A stretch of DNA of 64,000 bases from Prevotella sp. (GCA_017402445.1 JAFPME010000009.1:1-64000), one strand, 5' to 3'; positions 16,343-25,918 are shown, counted from the first letter of the stretch. Notes: generated by a model from the letters alone, not told the origin. Program-made: numbers and translations.

Positions 16343-16451
16343 ACAATTAACTGTGAACTATGAACTGTGAACTATGAACTATCAACTGTCCACTATCCAC
16401 TATCAACTGTGAACTGTGAACTATGAACTATGAACTGTGAACTATGAACTG
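16343..16451. repeat. simple repeat of GAACTATGAACT type
   Basis: A run of AACTGTGAAC/TATGAAC/TATCAACT words. It runs into the end of the ltaE-like gene, whose last seven codons and stop come from it. Similar runs lie at 44507-44580; AAGAGTTAAGAATT-type runs lie at 31678-31712 and 55081-55135. Confidence 0.8.
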
Positions 16452-17552
16452 TAAAGCCTCCAGGTCGTTCTCGGTCGTGGCCCAGCTGGTGACGAAGCGG
16501 CAGACGGTGTGCCCGGCGTCGTACGGCCCCCAGTGGGTGAACAGCACCTTCTGCTCCAGCTCGCGCACGCGATCGTTGTCAATGATGACGAACTGCTGGT
16601 TGGTGGGCGAATCGATGTACAGCCGGAAACCATTCTGCTGCAGAAGGGCCTTCAGTCGCATGGCCATGTCGATGGCATAGCGCGAGATGGAAAGATAGAG
16701 CGGCTCACCCTCGTCGTGCGGTCGGTTGCCGACGCTGTCGGCCGAATGCAGGGAAGAACGGTCGATGGCTGACGAAGACGACGGGTCGGCAGCGGAAACG
16801 CTGAAAAGCGCGTCGAACTGCACGCCGGTCAGACGTCCCTTGGCCAGCAGGGCACCGTGTTGCTTGACGATGCTGAAAAAGCAGCGGGGCGCATTGCCGC
16901 GCGGGAACACCACGGCTTCGCCGCACAGGGCACCCACCTTCGTGCCGCCGATGTAGAAAGCGTCGCAGTGGCGGGCCAGCCAGGGCAGCGTCACGTCGGG
17001 CGAGGCAGCCAGTCCGTAGCCCAGGCGGGCCCCGTCGATGAAGAGTTGCAGTCCGTAGGTCTGGCAGGTGGTGTAGATGCTGTCGATTTCCTCAGCCGAA
17101 TAGAGTGTGCCGTACTCCGTGGGGAACGAGATGTAGACCATGCCCGGCTGGGCCAGATGGTCGCGGCTCTCGTCGGCCGAGAACCACTCCATGTAGTCGC
17201 GCAGCGCTTCGGCGCTCAGCTTGCCCTGCTGTTCCTTCAGTGCAATCACCTTGTGGCCGCTGGCCTCGATGGCACCGGCCTCGTGAATGGCGATGTGGCC
17301 CGTTTCGACGGTGACGACCGCCTCGTAGCTGCGCAGCATGCCGTCGATGACGGTGGCGTTGGCCTGCGTTCCGCCAACGAGGAAGAACACATCGGCCCGG
17401 TCACACTGGCAGGCCATCCGGATTTTCTCCTTCGCTCGTTCGCTGTAGACGTCGAAGCCGTAGGTGAGTGTCTGCTCACCGTTCGTTTCCAGGAGGTGCT
17501 TCATCACCTGCGGATGGGCACCGTTGTTGTAGTCGCATTCGAATGAAATCAT
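16428..17552 (-). CDS. threonine aldolase/beta-eliminating lyase family PLP enzyme
   Basis: A 374-residue fold-type I PLP enzyme resembling low-specificity L-threonine aldolase, which splits threonine to glycine and acetaldehyde. FFLVGGTQANATV near residues 56-68, the cofactor aspartate in LFIDGARLGYGL and the lysine in YIGGTKVGALCGE are present. A Ser/Asp/His-rich insertion (about 245-275) lies between strands. The C-terminal residues QFIVHSS and the stop are encoded by the simple repeat, so the natural end seems to have been replaced. It is close to kbl and tdh, so all three act on threonine/glycine; the substrate is inferred. Confidence 0.85.
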   Translation of the reverse strand: MISFECDYNNGAHPQVMKHLLETNGEQTLTYGFDVYSERAKEKIRMACQCDRADVFFLVGGTQANATVIDGMLRSYEAVVTVETGHIAIHEAGAIEASGHKVIALKEQQGKLSAEALRDYMEWFSADESRDHLAQPGMVYISFPTEYGTLYSAEEIDSIYTTCQTYGLQLFIDGARLGYGLAASPDVTLPWLARHCDAFYIGGTKVGALCGEAVVFPRGNAPRCFFSIVKQHGALLAKGRLTGVQFDALFSVSAADPSSSSAIDRSSLHSADSVGNRPHDEGEPLYLSISRYAIDMAMRLKALLQQNGFRLYIDSPTNQQFVIIDNDRVRELEQKVLFTHWGPYDAGHTVCRFVTSWATTENDLEALQFIVHSS

Positions 17553-17818
17553 TATTATTTTCTGAAAATGGTTTTTTCTTGTTCATCTGCCGCAGAGGCC
17601 GTTTCCTTGTTTTCTTTCTCCCGACGCGTTCTGTCCGCGGCGTGCAAAGATACGAACAATTTGCTGATTGCCAAAATGTTTTAGCCGAAACCGTTGCTTT
17701 CGCAGCCGAGCGGCAGAAGTGTTAAAATCGGTCACGAATCTTTACAAACCGATTCGCAGGAAGGGCCTCGCTCAAAAATTTTTCGGCGACGGACTGAAAT
17801 ACGCGAAATTTGCGGCTT

Positions 17819-18060
17819 TTTTAAATCGCTGACAATCAGCTCTCTGTATTTTTTTTACAAATTACAGCCTCGCAGAATGGGCCATTTTACTTGCGAGAAT
17901 GGCCCATTCTGTCAGCCAGAACGGCTCATTCTGCCGAGCAAAACGGGCCGTTTTGAAGTGTAAAACGGCTCATTTTGTAAGACCGTTCCTTCCGAATCGT
18001 CAAAAATGTAAGTTCTTTTTACTTTCCGACACAGTTTTTCTCTCTAAAAAGTGCACTTTT
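17819..18060 (+). repeat. dispersed repeat copy B with five-unit 22-bp array (17874-17977)
   Basis: Five 16-bp dyads start at 17874, 17896, 17918, 17940 and 17962, exactly 22 bp apart. Units include AGAATGGCCCATTCTG and AAAACGGGCCGTTTTG. The left flank (TGTATTTT...TTTACA) matches copies A and C; the right flank matches only loosely. The copy lies between the divergent ltaE-like and susC genes, pointing towards susC. The rest of the roughly 1.1-kb gap (17553-18642) is AT-rich with no gene seen, apart from the susC promoter and leader. Confidence 0.85.
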
Positions 18061-18405
18061 CAAGTGTTAAATTTTGGGACTATTTCTTTACAAAAACGAC
18101 ATACCTGTCCGGTCTGAACCATCGTTGTCTTGCATCGTTCTGCACCGTCTCAGCGACAGTTCGAGACTCTGTTGACAGCAGGATGAGGCGGACAGCGCGT
18201 CGTCATGGTCTACGGGGGCAAAAAGAAACGGCCGAAACCGAACATGAAAAAGGTTGTTTTTGGGAAAAGTGTACATTTAACAATCATGAAGAAAAAAAGA
18301 TGATTTTTGAAGCTTTAAGCCGTTTTTGCGGTCTGAAAACGGAAAAAAAGCAAGAAAATATAAAAATACGACAAGAAAGTATTATAATTTCAAAAAAATT
18401 ACGTT

Positions 18406-18413
18406 TACCTTTG
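18406..18413 (+). promoter_or_regulatory. susC -7 box and long leader
   Basis: TACCTTTG fits TAnnTTTG. Transcription would start near 18420 and leave a 5' leader of about 220 nt before the ATG at 18643. The leader contains GGCCTCAGAGGC and CTTGGCCGGAGGCCGAG, both able to form hairpins. No -33 TTTG is seen, so an activator may be needed; no regulator gene is adjacent. Confidence 0.45.
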
Positions 18414-18642
18414 CAACTTGAAAAAATGTAAAAGATAAGTGTCTTGCACTGACGATAGGAACTCATAACCGACTAATTGCAAATTTGCTATAATAACTAA
18501 TGTTAATGGTAGAGGTGAATACGGTTTGACAATTCCTCCCCGATGGCCTCAGAGGCGCGACGGAAGGAGCTTGGCCGGAGGCCGAGTCAGCAAATGGGAA
18601 ACAACAACTTTAATCATATATAACCTAAGAAAGTACTTAAGT

Positions 18643-21600
18643 ATGAATCAAAACTTTAGAAAAACAGCCTTGATGGTGGGCGCAGTGGCAATCTCCGGAT
18701 TGTTCTGTCCCCCTCAGGCAATGGCTGAGTCTACTGTGAATGCTGTTCAGGCAGTGCAGCAAGACCGCAAAGTGACAGGTACTGTTGTCGACGCCATGGG
18801 CCCGGTGATCGGAGCCTCGGTGATGGAGAAGGGTACAAGTAATGGTGCGGTTACCGATTTCGACGGTAATTTCTCTCTCAATGTGAAGCCCGGCGCAACG
18901 CTGGTCATCAGCTACATCGGTTACACGACGCAGGAAATCGTCGTTGGAAACCAGAGCGCGCTGAGAATTACTCTTCAGGAAGACGACCAGACACTGGAGG
19001 AAGTGGTGGTCGTAGGTTACGGTGTCCAGAAGAAGAAGCTGGTCACTGGTGCTACATTGGAAGTGAAAGGTGAGAACATCGCCAAGCTGAACACCACCCA
19101 GGCCCTCGGCGCACTGCAGAGCCAGGCACCTGGTGTCACCATCCAGGCAGCTTCGGGTCAGCCGGGTGACGGATTCAAAATCAACATCCGTGGTGCAGGT
19201 ACGAACAGCAGCACCGCTCCTATCTACGTCATCGACGGTGTGGCCGGCGGCGACATCAACTCGCTGAACCCTGCCGACATCGAGCGTATCGACGTGCTGA
19301 AGGACGCTGCCTCGGCAGCCATCTACGGTTCTTCGGCTGCTAACGGTGTGATCCTCATCACCACCAAGCAGGGTAAGGAAGGAGCTGTAGAGGTGAGCTA
19401 CGACGGTAACGTGGGTTGGCAGAACGTGTACAAGATGCCCGAGATGCTGAATGCAAAGCAGTACATGGATGTCATGGACCTGGTGAGCACGAATGCCGGT
19501 GGCGGTCTGTACGACTGGTCGCGCTACATTGACGCCGACCTGCTGGCAGCTTACCGCAACGGTTCAAACAAGGGTACGAACTGGATTGAAGAGTTCCGCA
19601 ACAAGAACGCCATCGTTACCAACCACGCCATCAACGTTTCTGGCGGTAACGAACGGTCGAAGTTCTCTACCGGTGTCGGTTACCAGTATCAGGACGGTGT
19701 CTTCGGCGGCCCGGTGAAGTCTGACTATCGTCGTTTCACCTTCCGTCTGAACTCCGAGCACGTGATTTACCGCACCAACGACATGGATGTGTTGAAGGTT
19801 GGTGAGAATCTGTACTTCCAGCACTCACAGAGCCAGGGTGTTCAGCTTGGCACCCAGTATGCCAACGACCTTTCGAACATGCTGCGCGCCAATCCTTGCG
19901 TACCTCTTTATAATAGCAACGGCGACTACTTCATGTACGACGATCTCGTTGCTTCGGGTACTGCAGGTTGGTTCCCGTACAACAACTTCACCAGCAACCC
20001 GATTGCTTCTGCAGTGTACAATCAGGCTGGTAACAACAAGAGCAAGAACTTCAACCTCAGCGCAGTGGCTTACGTAGAGCTGCAGCCGTTGAAGAACCTC
20101 GTATATCGTGCACAGGCTTCCTACAAGCAGTGGTCGGGCAGCTGGTGGTGCTACCTGCCCGTCTTCCGTATCCACGACAACTCGGGCGGTTTCCGCTCTA
20201 CCGACCAGGTGACCGACAACCTGAACCTCGGATGGAACTGGAACCTGGTGAACACGCTGAACTACAGATTCAACATCGTCGACAAGCATCACTTCGACGT
20301 GCTTGCCGGTATGGAGTATTCGAAGAGCCGCCCACACATGGGTGAGTCGGTCAACGCCACCTCTTCGGGCAATATCTTCGGCGATGCCACCCACGCTTAT
20401 CTACACAATACGACCGGACGTTCGTCGGCTGTCGTCGACGGTTATCCCAGCGGCTACGGATCCAAGCTGTCATACTTCGGTCGTCTGAACTACGACTTCA
20501 ACGAGACCTACATGTTCACCGCTATCATCCGTGCCGACGGTTCGTCGAACTTCGCACCGGGTCATAAGTGGGGCTACTTCCCCTCTGTATCTGCTGGTTG
20601 GGTGATCTCGAACGAGAGTTTCCTCAGAAACTCTTCATGGCTCGAGTTCCTGAAACTGCGCGCCGGCTGGGGACAGAACGGTAACGACAACATTCCTTCC
20701 ACACAGTGGCAGTCGACCTTCGACTTCGGTGACTACGGTCAGTATTCGTTTAACAACAACAAGGACGGCTACACACAGGGTGGTTATCCCGCACGTCTGG
20801 CTAACCCCGAACTGACTTGGGAGACCTCTGAACAGATCAACGTCGGTCTCGACGCTCGCTTCCTCCGCGGCCGTCTGAGCACCACGCTCGAATGGTACCA
20901 GAAGAAGACCAAGGACCTCCTGCTGTGGGTTCCCGTTTGGGCTATCGTCGGTCAGGACGGTTACTATGCTAACGCCGGCACCGTGAAGAACACCGGTATT
21001 GAGGCTGCCATCGGATGGAACGACAACATCGGCGACTTCAAGTACGGTATCAACGTGAACCTGGCTCACAACAAGAACGAGGTGACCGAGGTGAACAACG
21101 CCAACCACTTCGTTGAAGGCGGTAACGACCTCATCGCTCAGAACACCGGTATCATGGCCCGCATGGAAGAAGGCCACCCCATCGGCTACTTCTATGGCTA
21201 CAAGACCGACGGCGTCATCCAGAACGCTGCCGACCTGCAGAACTACCTGAACGCCAACTGCGGCGGCAAGGCTGAGAACTCGCTCCAGAGCACCGGTATC
21301 CAGCCGGGTGACCTGAAGTTTGTCGACGTGAACGGTGACGGCATCGTGAACGCTCAGGACAAGACCGAAATCGGCAGCCCGCATCCCGACCTCACAATGG
21401 GTGTTTCGCTGAACGCAGCCTACAAGGGCTTCGACATCTCTGTCACCACTTACGGCTCGTTCGGCAACGATGTTGTACGCTCTTGGCGTAAGAACACAGA
21501 CTCTCAGTTCGAGAACTACACCACCGAGGCATTTGAATACTGGCACGGTGAGGGCACATCGAACAAGTATCCGATGCTGAAGCCGGGTAACATCGGTGCA

Positions 21601-22377
21601 AACTGGCAGCAGGTTTCTGACATCTATGTCGAGGATGCTTCTTACTTCCGCATCCAGAACGTAACCGTCGGTTACGACTTCGCTAACTTCCTGAAGAAGA
21701 CTCCGTTCCAGCAGTTCCGCATTTACTTCGCTGCTCAGAACCTGCTCACCTTCACCAAGTACAAGGGAATGGATCCTGAGAACGGTAAGGCTATCGGCAG
21801 TGAGGCTTGGGTGACAGGTGTTGACGTAGGTAACTATCCGCAGCCGCGCACATATATGGTCGGCGTGAACATCAAGTTCAAGGGTAAGGATGAGAAGAAG
21901 GCAGCTGCTCCTGTTGCTGCTCCCGCCCCCATCGTGGACAACTCGGAGATCAACCGTCTGAACGGTGAGATTGACAAGCTGCGCGCCGAGAACGCCAGCC
22001 TGCGCAACCAGGCTCCCACCAAGGAAGTAATCACCAGCAAGGAAGTGGTAACCTATCCGTACTTCGTAAACTTCGAGATTGATCAGGCTGAAGTGGTGAA
22101 CCGTGAGAAGGTGAACCTGCAGACCATCGCCAAGATGATCAAGTCTACTCCGGGCAAGAAGTACAACGTGATTGGTTATGCTGACAAGCAGACCGGTACT
22201 CCCGAGCGTAACGCAGAACTCGCCGACCAGCGTTCGAAGAGCGTTTACGACATTCTCGTCAACGTCTATGGCGTGCCTGCAAGCAGCCTCGTTCTTGACT
22301 CTAAGGGCGGTGTTGACACCATGTACCTGAACGACATTCAGCTGAGCCGCTCGGTTATTATCTCTGAAGTAAAATAA
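18643..22377 (+). CDS. SusC-like TonB-dependent transporter with C-terminal OmpA domain
   Basis: A 1244-residue outer-membrane porin. In order: signal peptide (1-28), carboxypeptidase-D-like domain (about 40-115, KVTGTVVDAMGPVIGASV), TonB-box region EEVVVVGYGVQKK, plug with the SusC motif RIDVLKDAASAAIYGSSAANG, and a 22-strand barrel ending in the usual TYMVGVNIKF near residue 1079. An unusual extension follows: an Ala/Pro linker, a short coiled coil (EINRLNGEIDKLRAENASLR) and an OmpA-like domain (about 1135-1244) with GYADKQTGTPERNAELADQR. That domain should reach into the periplasm and could bind peptidoglycan. The start is MNQNFRKTALM; the frame is open 39 codons upstream but without leader character. 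The SusD partner begins 43 bp downstream. Confidence 0.93.
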   Translation: MNQNFRKTALMVGAVAISGLFCPPQAMAESTVNAVQAVQQDRKVTGTVVDAMGPVIGASVMEKGTSNGAVTDFDGNFSLNVKPGATLVISYIGYTTQEIVVGNQSALRITLQEDDQTLEEVVVVGYGVQKKKLVTGATLEVKGENIAKLNTTQALGALQSQAPGVTIQAASGQPGDGFKINIRGAGTNSSTAPIYVIDGVAGGDINSLNPADIERIDVLKDAASAAIYGSSAANGVILITTKQGKEGAVEVSYDGNVGWQNVYKMPEMLNAKQYMDVMDLVSTNAGGGLYDWSRYIDADLLAAYRNGSNKGTNWIEEFRNKNAIVTNHAINVSGGNERSKFSTGVGYQYQDGVFGGPVKSDYRRFTFRLNSEHVIYRTNDMDVLKVGENLYFQHSQSQGVQLGTQYANDLSNMLRANPCVPLYNSNGDYFMYDDLVASGTAGWFPYNNFTSNPIASAVYNQAGNNKSKNFNLSAVAYVELQPLKNLVYRAQASYKQWSGSWWCYLPVFRIHDNSGGFRSTDQVTDNLNLGWNWNLVNTLNYRFNIVDKHHFDVLAGMEYSKSRPHMGESVNATSSGNIFGDATHAYLHNTTGRSSAVVDGYPSGYGSKLSYFGRLNYDFNETYMFTAIIRADGSSNFAPGHKWGYFPSVSAGWVISNESFLRNSSWLEFLKLRAGWGQNGNDNIPSTQWQSTFDFGDYGQYSFNNNKDGYTQGGYPARLANPELTWETSEQINVGLDARFLRGRLSTTLEWYQKKTKDLLLWVPVWAIVGQDGYYANAGTVKNTGIEAAIGWNDNIGDFKYGINVNLAHNKNEVTEVNNANHFVEGGNDLIAQNTGIMARMEEGHPIGYFYGYKTDGVIQNAADLQNYLNANCGGKAENSLQSTGIQPGDLKFVDVNGDGIVNAQDKTEIGSPHPDLTMGVSLNAAYKGFDISVTTYGSFGNDVVRSWRKNTDSQFENYTTEAFEYWHGEGTSNKYPMLKPGNIGANWQQVSDIYVEDASYFRIQNVTVGYDFANFLKKTPFQQFRIYFAAQNLLTFTKYKGMDPENGKAIGSEAWVTGVDVGNYPQPRTYMVGVNIKFKGKDEKKAAAPVAAPAPIVDNSEINRLNGEIDKLRAENASLRNQAPTKEVITSKEVVTYPYFVNFEIDQAEVVNREKVNLQTIAKMIKSTPGKKYNVIGYADKQTGTPERNAELADQRSKSVYDILVNVYGVPASSLVLDSKGGVDTMYLNDIQLSRSVIISEVK

Positions 22378-22420
22378 GAAGCGGTCAATAACATACATTA
22401 TTTAAGCATTATATAAGAAC

Positions 22421-24184
22421 ATGAAAAAAATAGCATATTTTTTAGGCGCAGTGCTTTTCGCTGGAACACTTGCTTCTTGCGACTTGGACTCGATGAGTTT
22501 GACCGAGAAGGATACTTCGAACTTCCCTGTCAACGCTGGAGATGCCGCCCAGGCGCTCGCCGGTATCTATCAGAACCTGAACGCCGTGAATGCCAATCCG
22601 CAGGAGACATGGCATTACTACGCACTCCTCGCCAGTGACGACCAGTTCGGAGGCGGCGGTACCAACGATAAGCTGATGCAGGCCATGGACCTCATCCTGA
22701 ACTATAACATCGACATGACACGCGACTTCTGGAAGCAGCGCTACCAGGGTATCAACCGTGCCAACACCCTCCTGGAGGCTCTTAACACCGTTGAATTTGA
22801 TGAAACGGAGAAAAACCAGACCAAGGGTGAGGCCCTCTTCATGCGTGCCTTCTTCTATTATGAGCTGGCTTCGATGTACGGAAACGTGCCTCTGCTGACA
22901 ACGGCTGCCAAGCCTGCCGAGGTATTGCCTCCTACGGCTGCTCAGTTGTGGGGACAGATCCTTCAGGACCTGCGCGACGCTTGTGAGTGCATGCCCGCAA
23001 AGCGCAACACCGACGGCCATGTGGACAAGTACTGTGCTGAGGCTCTTCTCGGCCGCTGCTGGCTGTTCTACACAGGTTTCTACTGCAACGGTGAAACAAT
23101 TGCCGACCTGACAAGCACAAACTATTCTCCGTTGGAGAGCGTGCAGCTGCCCGACGGAAGCACACTGACCAAGGCTAACGTCATCACCTACATTGACGAC
23201 TGCGTGAACAATTCTGGATACTCGCTCGTTCCCGACTTCCGCAACCTCTGGGCTTACACCAACCGTTGCACGGTTGAGGACTATGACTACACAAAGGGAC
23301 AGAACCTAAAGTGGGTAGAGGACGACAATGCAGTGAATCCTGAGTCGATGTTCGCTGTGAAGTTCAACAAGATGGCCTCCTGGCAGACCACCATCGGTTA
23401 CGCCAACGGCTATTCGCTGCACTTCGGTGTGCGCGGTGGTCAGGCTTACGCCAACACCTTCCCCTTCGGACAGGGATGGGGCGCAGGACCTGTTGCCACG
23501 AACCTTGCAACCGACTGGAAGAACGCCGAGCCTTACGACAAGCGCTTTGATGCTTCGATCCAGAACCTGAAAGACCTGCCCGCCTACACAAAGGGTGGAT
23601 GGGAAGACTTCGTGCAGGAGACCGATTACTATGGTAAGAAGCTCTCTCCGATCACTTCGAAGAAAGAAGACGGTGACTACTGGTGCACTTTCGAGAACCA
23701 AATGTACCCGGGCAACTGGGAAATCTCCGGAGAGGAAAACTTCCAGCTCGGCAACATCCACGACATGGTGCTCATCCGCTTCGCAGAAGTGCTACTCATG
23801 CAGAGCGAGCTGAAGCAGGATGTCACTGGAATCAACAAGGTGCGTGCACGCGCTGGTCTGGCCGCCCTTCCTTCGTACAGCCTCGAAGCACTGCAGAGAG
23901 AGCGCCGTTGGGAGCTGGCATTCGAAGGACTCCGCTTCAACGATATCCGCCGTTGGCACATTGCTGCCAGCGCCCTGGAGAAGCAAACCGATCAAGACTG
24001 CTACTACTGCGGACGCCCCGACAAGAACTCTGCTCACAACGGAGGCTATGCCGCACGCTACAACGCCACAGCTGGTTTCCAGAAGATTCCCGAGACCGAA
24101 ATCATCCTCAGCGAAGGCGCCTTCAAGCAGAATGCCGGTTGGACAGACTCGAGCAGTGAGTACATTGACTGGAACAACCGCTAA
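22421..24184 (+). CDS. SusD/RagB-family glycan-binding lipoprotein
   Basis: A 587-residue surface lipoprotein, the lid over the SusC channel. The signal peptide ends LASC (Cys 20). The SusD helical repeats follow: QALAGIYQNLNAVN, the segment GEALFMRAFFYYELASMYG and the C-terminal LQRERRWELAFEGLRFNDIRRW, all typical. Genes for SusC, SusD and the next lipoprotein are spaced by 36-43 bp and form one operon. The glycan is not evident from sequence; no glycosidase is in this operon. Confidence 0.95.
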   Translation: MKKIAYFLGAVLFAGTLASCDLDSMSLTEKDTSNFPVNAGDAAQALAGIYQNLNAVNANPQETWHYYALLASDDQFGGGGTNDKLMQAMDLILNYNIDMTRDFWKQRYQGINRANTLLEALNTVEFDETEKNQTKGEALFMRAFFYYELASMYGNVPLLTTAAKPAEVLPPTAAQLWGQILQDLRDACECMPAKRNTDGHVDKYCAEALLGRCWLFYTGFYCNGETIADLTSTNYSPLESVQLPDGSTLTKANVITYIDDCVNNSGYSLVPDFRNLWAYTNRCTVEDYDYTKGQNLKWVEDDNAVNPESMFAVKFNKMASWQTTIGYANGYSLHFGVRGGQAYANTFPFGQGWGAGPVATNLATDWKNAEPYDKRFDASIQNLKDLPAYTKGGWEDFVQETDYYGKKLSPITSKKEDGDYWCTFENQMYPGNWEISGEENFQLGNIHDMVLIRFAEVLLMQSELKQDVTGINKVRARAGLAALPSYSLEALQRERRWELAFEGLRFNDIRRWHIAASALEKQTDQDCYYCGRPDKNSAHNGGYAARYNATAGFQKIPETEIILSEGAFKQNAGWTDSSSEYIDWNNR

Positions 24185-24220
24185 TACATCAGGTATTAAT
24201 AACTTTTAAACAGAAAGAAA

Positions 24221-25747
24221 ATGAAAAAGATAATATTTGGATTGTGCGCTGTTGCCGGCTTGCTCACCGCTTGTGATCCTTCGGTCGACAGCATCAGTGC
24301 TCCTGCTTCCGACCTCACACAATCTCTCGTCGAGAGTGAGTTCTCGTTCAAGCAGTGCGCGCTTAACGAAGACGGCTCCTACACCGAAGCCGCCGACGGT
24401 AACTATTTCTTCTACACGGTGGGCGCACCCTACAAGTCGGTCGTGGTCTATAACTTCGACGCCGACGGCAACGAGAATATCCTTGCATCTGGCTTCTCTG
24501 GAAACTTCAAGATTCAGCCTAAGCGCGGTGGTGATCCCAATCAGGCTTTCTATGTGCGTGCTGCCGACAAGGATGGTACCGTCGTAGAGGTCAAGAAGGA
24601 CGTGACCGTGTATGTGCCCACAGAGCTTTCTTCCGACATGAAGTTCCTCTGCAGTGCCGATGGCGTGAAGACCTGGACATGGGACACCAGCTTCCGTGCT
24701 GACGGTGGTGCTTGGGGTAATCTGGGCTACGCTCCCGGCCCCGGCGAGACTTTCGTCAATGACGGTAATGGCATCTGGTGGGGTTGTCCTCCTGCCGATC
24801 TGACAGGCCAGCTGAATCACTCTGACACACAAGTGGCCACTGGTGAGGAAGATCCCAACGCCTATATGATACTCGACGAGGATGGCAACATCCGTAGCTT
24901 TGCTGCCGACGGCACACAGATCCGCTCGGGTAAGTTCCGCGTAACAGCATGGGACAACGGCAACCGCTCGTTTGCCTCCGTCGACGGTTCGCAGGCCGCT
25001 TGGTCACTGGGCACGCTGCACACCGACGCCGGTACGATCCTCTTCCCCTTCCAGATCAACAGTGGTGGTAACAAGCCGACCGACTTCGAGATCATGCAGC
25101 TCGATGGCGGTAACCTAAAGCTGATCTACGCAGCTCCTGGTACTGCTGGCTGGGGTGAGGCCACATGGTGGGCCTTCAAGAGCTCGTCGGATGCTGACGG
25201 TTCTCTGACCAACTACAGTGAGAAGTCGTGGACTTGGGACACTGAGTTCCGTGCCGACGGTGGTGCATGGGGTAACCTGGGCTACGCTCCCGGCGACGGT
25301 AACTCGTTTGTCAACGATGGCAACGGCATCTGGTGGGGTTGTCCTCCTGCCGACCTGACAGGTCAGCTGGGTCATTCCGACACTGGAAATGCCACTGGCG
25401 AGGAGAACACCGGAGCCTACATGACCTTCAATTACGACAAGGGTACCGTGCAGAGCTTCGATGCCGAGGGCAAGGAGATCCGTTCGGGTAAGTTTGAGAT
25501 CACCGCATGGGAGAAGGGTAATCGCTCATTCCCCTCTATCGATGGTTCGCAGGCCGCATGGTCGCTCGGTACTCTGCACACCGACGCAGGTTCGATTCTG
25601 TTCCCATTCCAGATTAATAGTGGAGGTAACAAGCCAACCGACTTCGAGATCATGCAGCTCGACGGCAGCCACATGAAGCTCATCTATGCTGCTACTGGCA
25701 CTGGCAGCTGGAGTGAGGCCACATGGTGGGCATTCAAGAAGAAGTAA
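24221..25747 (+). CDS. SusE-like surface lipoprotein with two tandem domains
   Basis: A 508-residue lipoprotein (signal ending LLTAC). After an N-terminal Ig-like region (about 25-145) come two near-identical domains of about 174 residues, starting KTWTWDTSFRADGGAWGNLG (about 150) and KSWTWDTEFRADGGAWGNLG (335). Each contains GNGIWWGCPPADLTGQL and ends EATWWAFK. The aromatic-rich conserved stretches suggest carbohydrate binding. Position after susD is that of SusE/SusF-type glycan-binding proteins. The duplication looks recent. A terminator follows. Confidence 0.8.
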   Translation: MKKIIFGLCAVAGLLTACDPSVDSISAPASDLTQSLVESEFSFKQCALNEDGSYTEAADGNYFFYTVGAPYKSVVVYNFDADGNENILASGFSGNFKIQPKRGGDPNQAFYVRAADKDGTVVEVKKDVTVYVPTELSSDMKFLCSADGVKTWTWDTSFRADGGAWGNLGYAPGPGETFVNDGNGIWWGCPPADLTGQLNHSDTQVATGEEDPNAYMILDEDGNIRSFAADGTQIRSGKFRVTAWDNGNRSFASVDGSQAAWSLGTLHTDAGTILFPFQINSGGNKPTDFEIMQLDGGNLKLIYAAPGTAGWGEATWWAFKSSSDADGSLTNYSEKSWTWDTEFRADGGAWGNLGYAPGDGNSFVNDGNGIWWGCPPADLTGQLGHSDTGNATGEENTGAYMTFNYDKGTVQSFDAEGKEIRSGKFEITAWEKGNRSFPSIDGSQAAWSLGTLHTDAGSILFPFQINSGGNKPTDFEIMQLDGSHMKLIYAATGTGSWSEATWWAFKKK

Positions 25748-25770
25748 TAAGGTAATATTACTAAATTATA

Positions 25771-25818
25771 AATGCCGCCCTGCAAGTGGGAATGCTTGCG
25801 GGGCGGCATTACTTTTTT
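25771..25818 (+). terminator. terminator of the susCD operon
   Basis: AATGCCGCCC TGCAAG (25771-25786) pairs with CTTGCGGGGCGGCATT (25795-25810), then ACTTTTTT. This separates the sus operon from the DUF6057 operon. Confidence 0.8.
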
Positions 25819-25865
25819 CAACCATCTTACAATCAGCATGCTATCCACCTAAATCTCATAAAACA

Positions 25866-25897
25866 TTTGGATTTTTCTGAAATAGTTTGTAATTTTG
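25866..25897 (+). promoter_or_regulatory. promoter of the DUF6057/propeller operon
   Basis: TTTG (25866-25869), 20 bp, TAATTTTG (25890-25897). A TTG that could open the next reading frame lies inside the -7 box and is therefore rejected as a start. Confidence 0.6.
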
Positions 25898-25918
25898 CAG
25901 CTGAATGACAGAGAGAAA

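Noticed and set aside
20635..22398. 587-codon minus-strand frame
   Set aside because: Antisense to susC; low-complexity Val/His/Leu-rich product, no start signal, no family.
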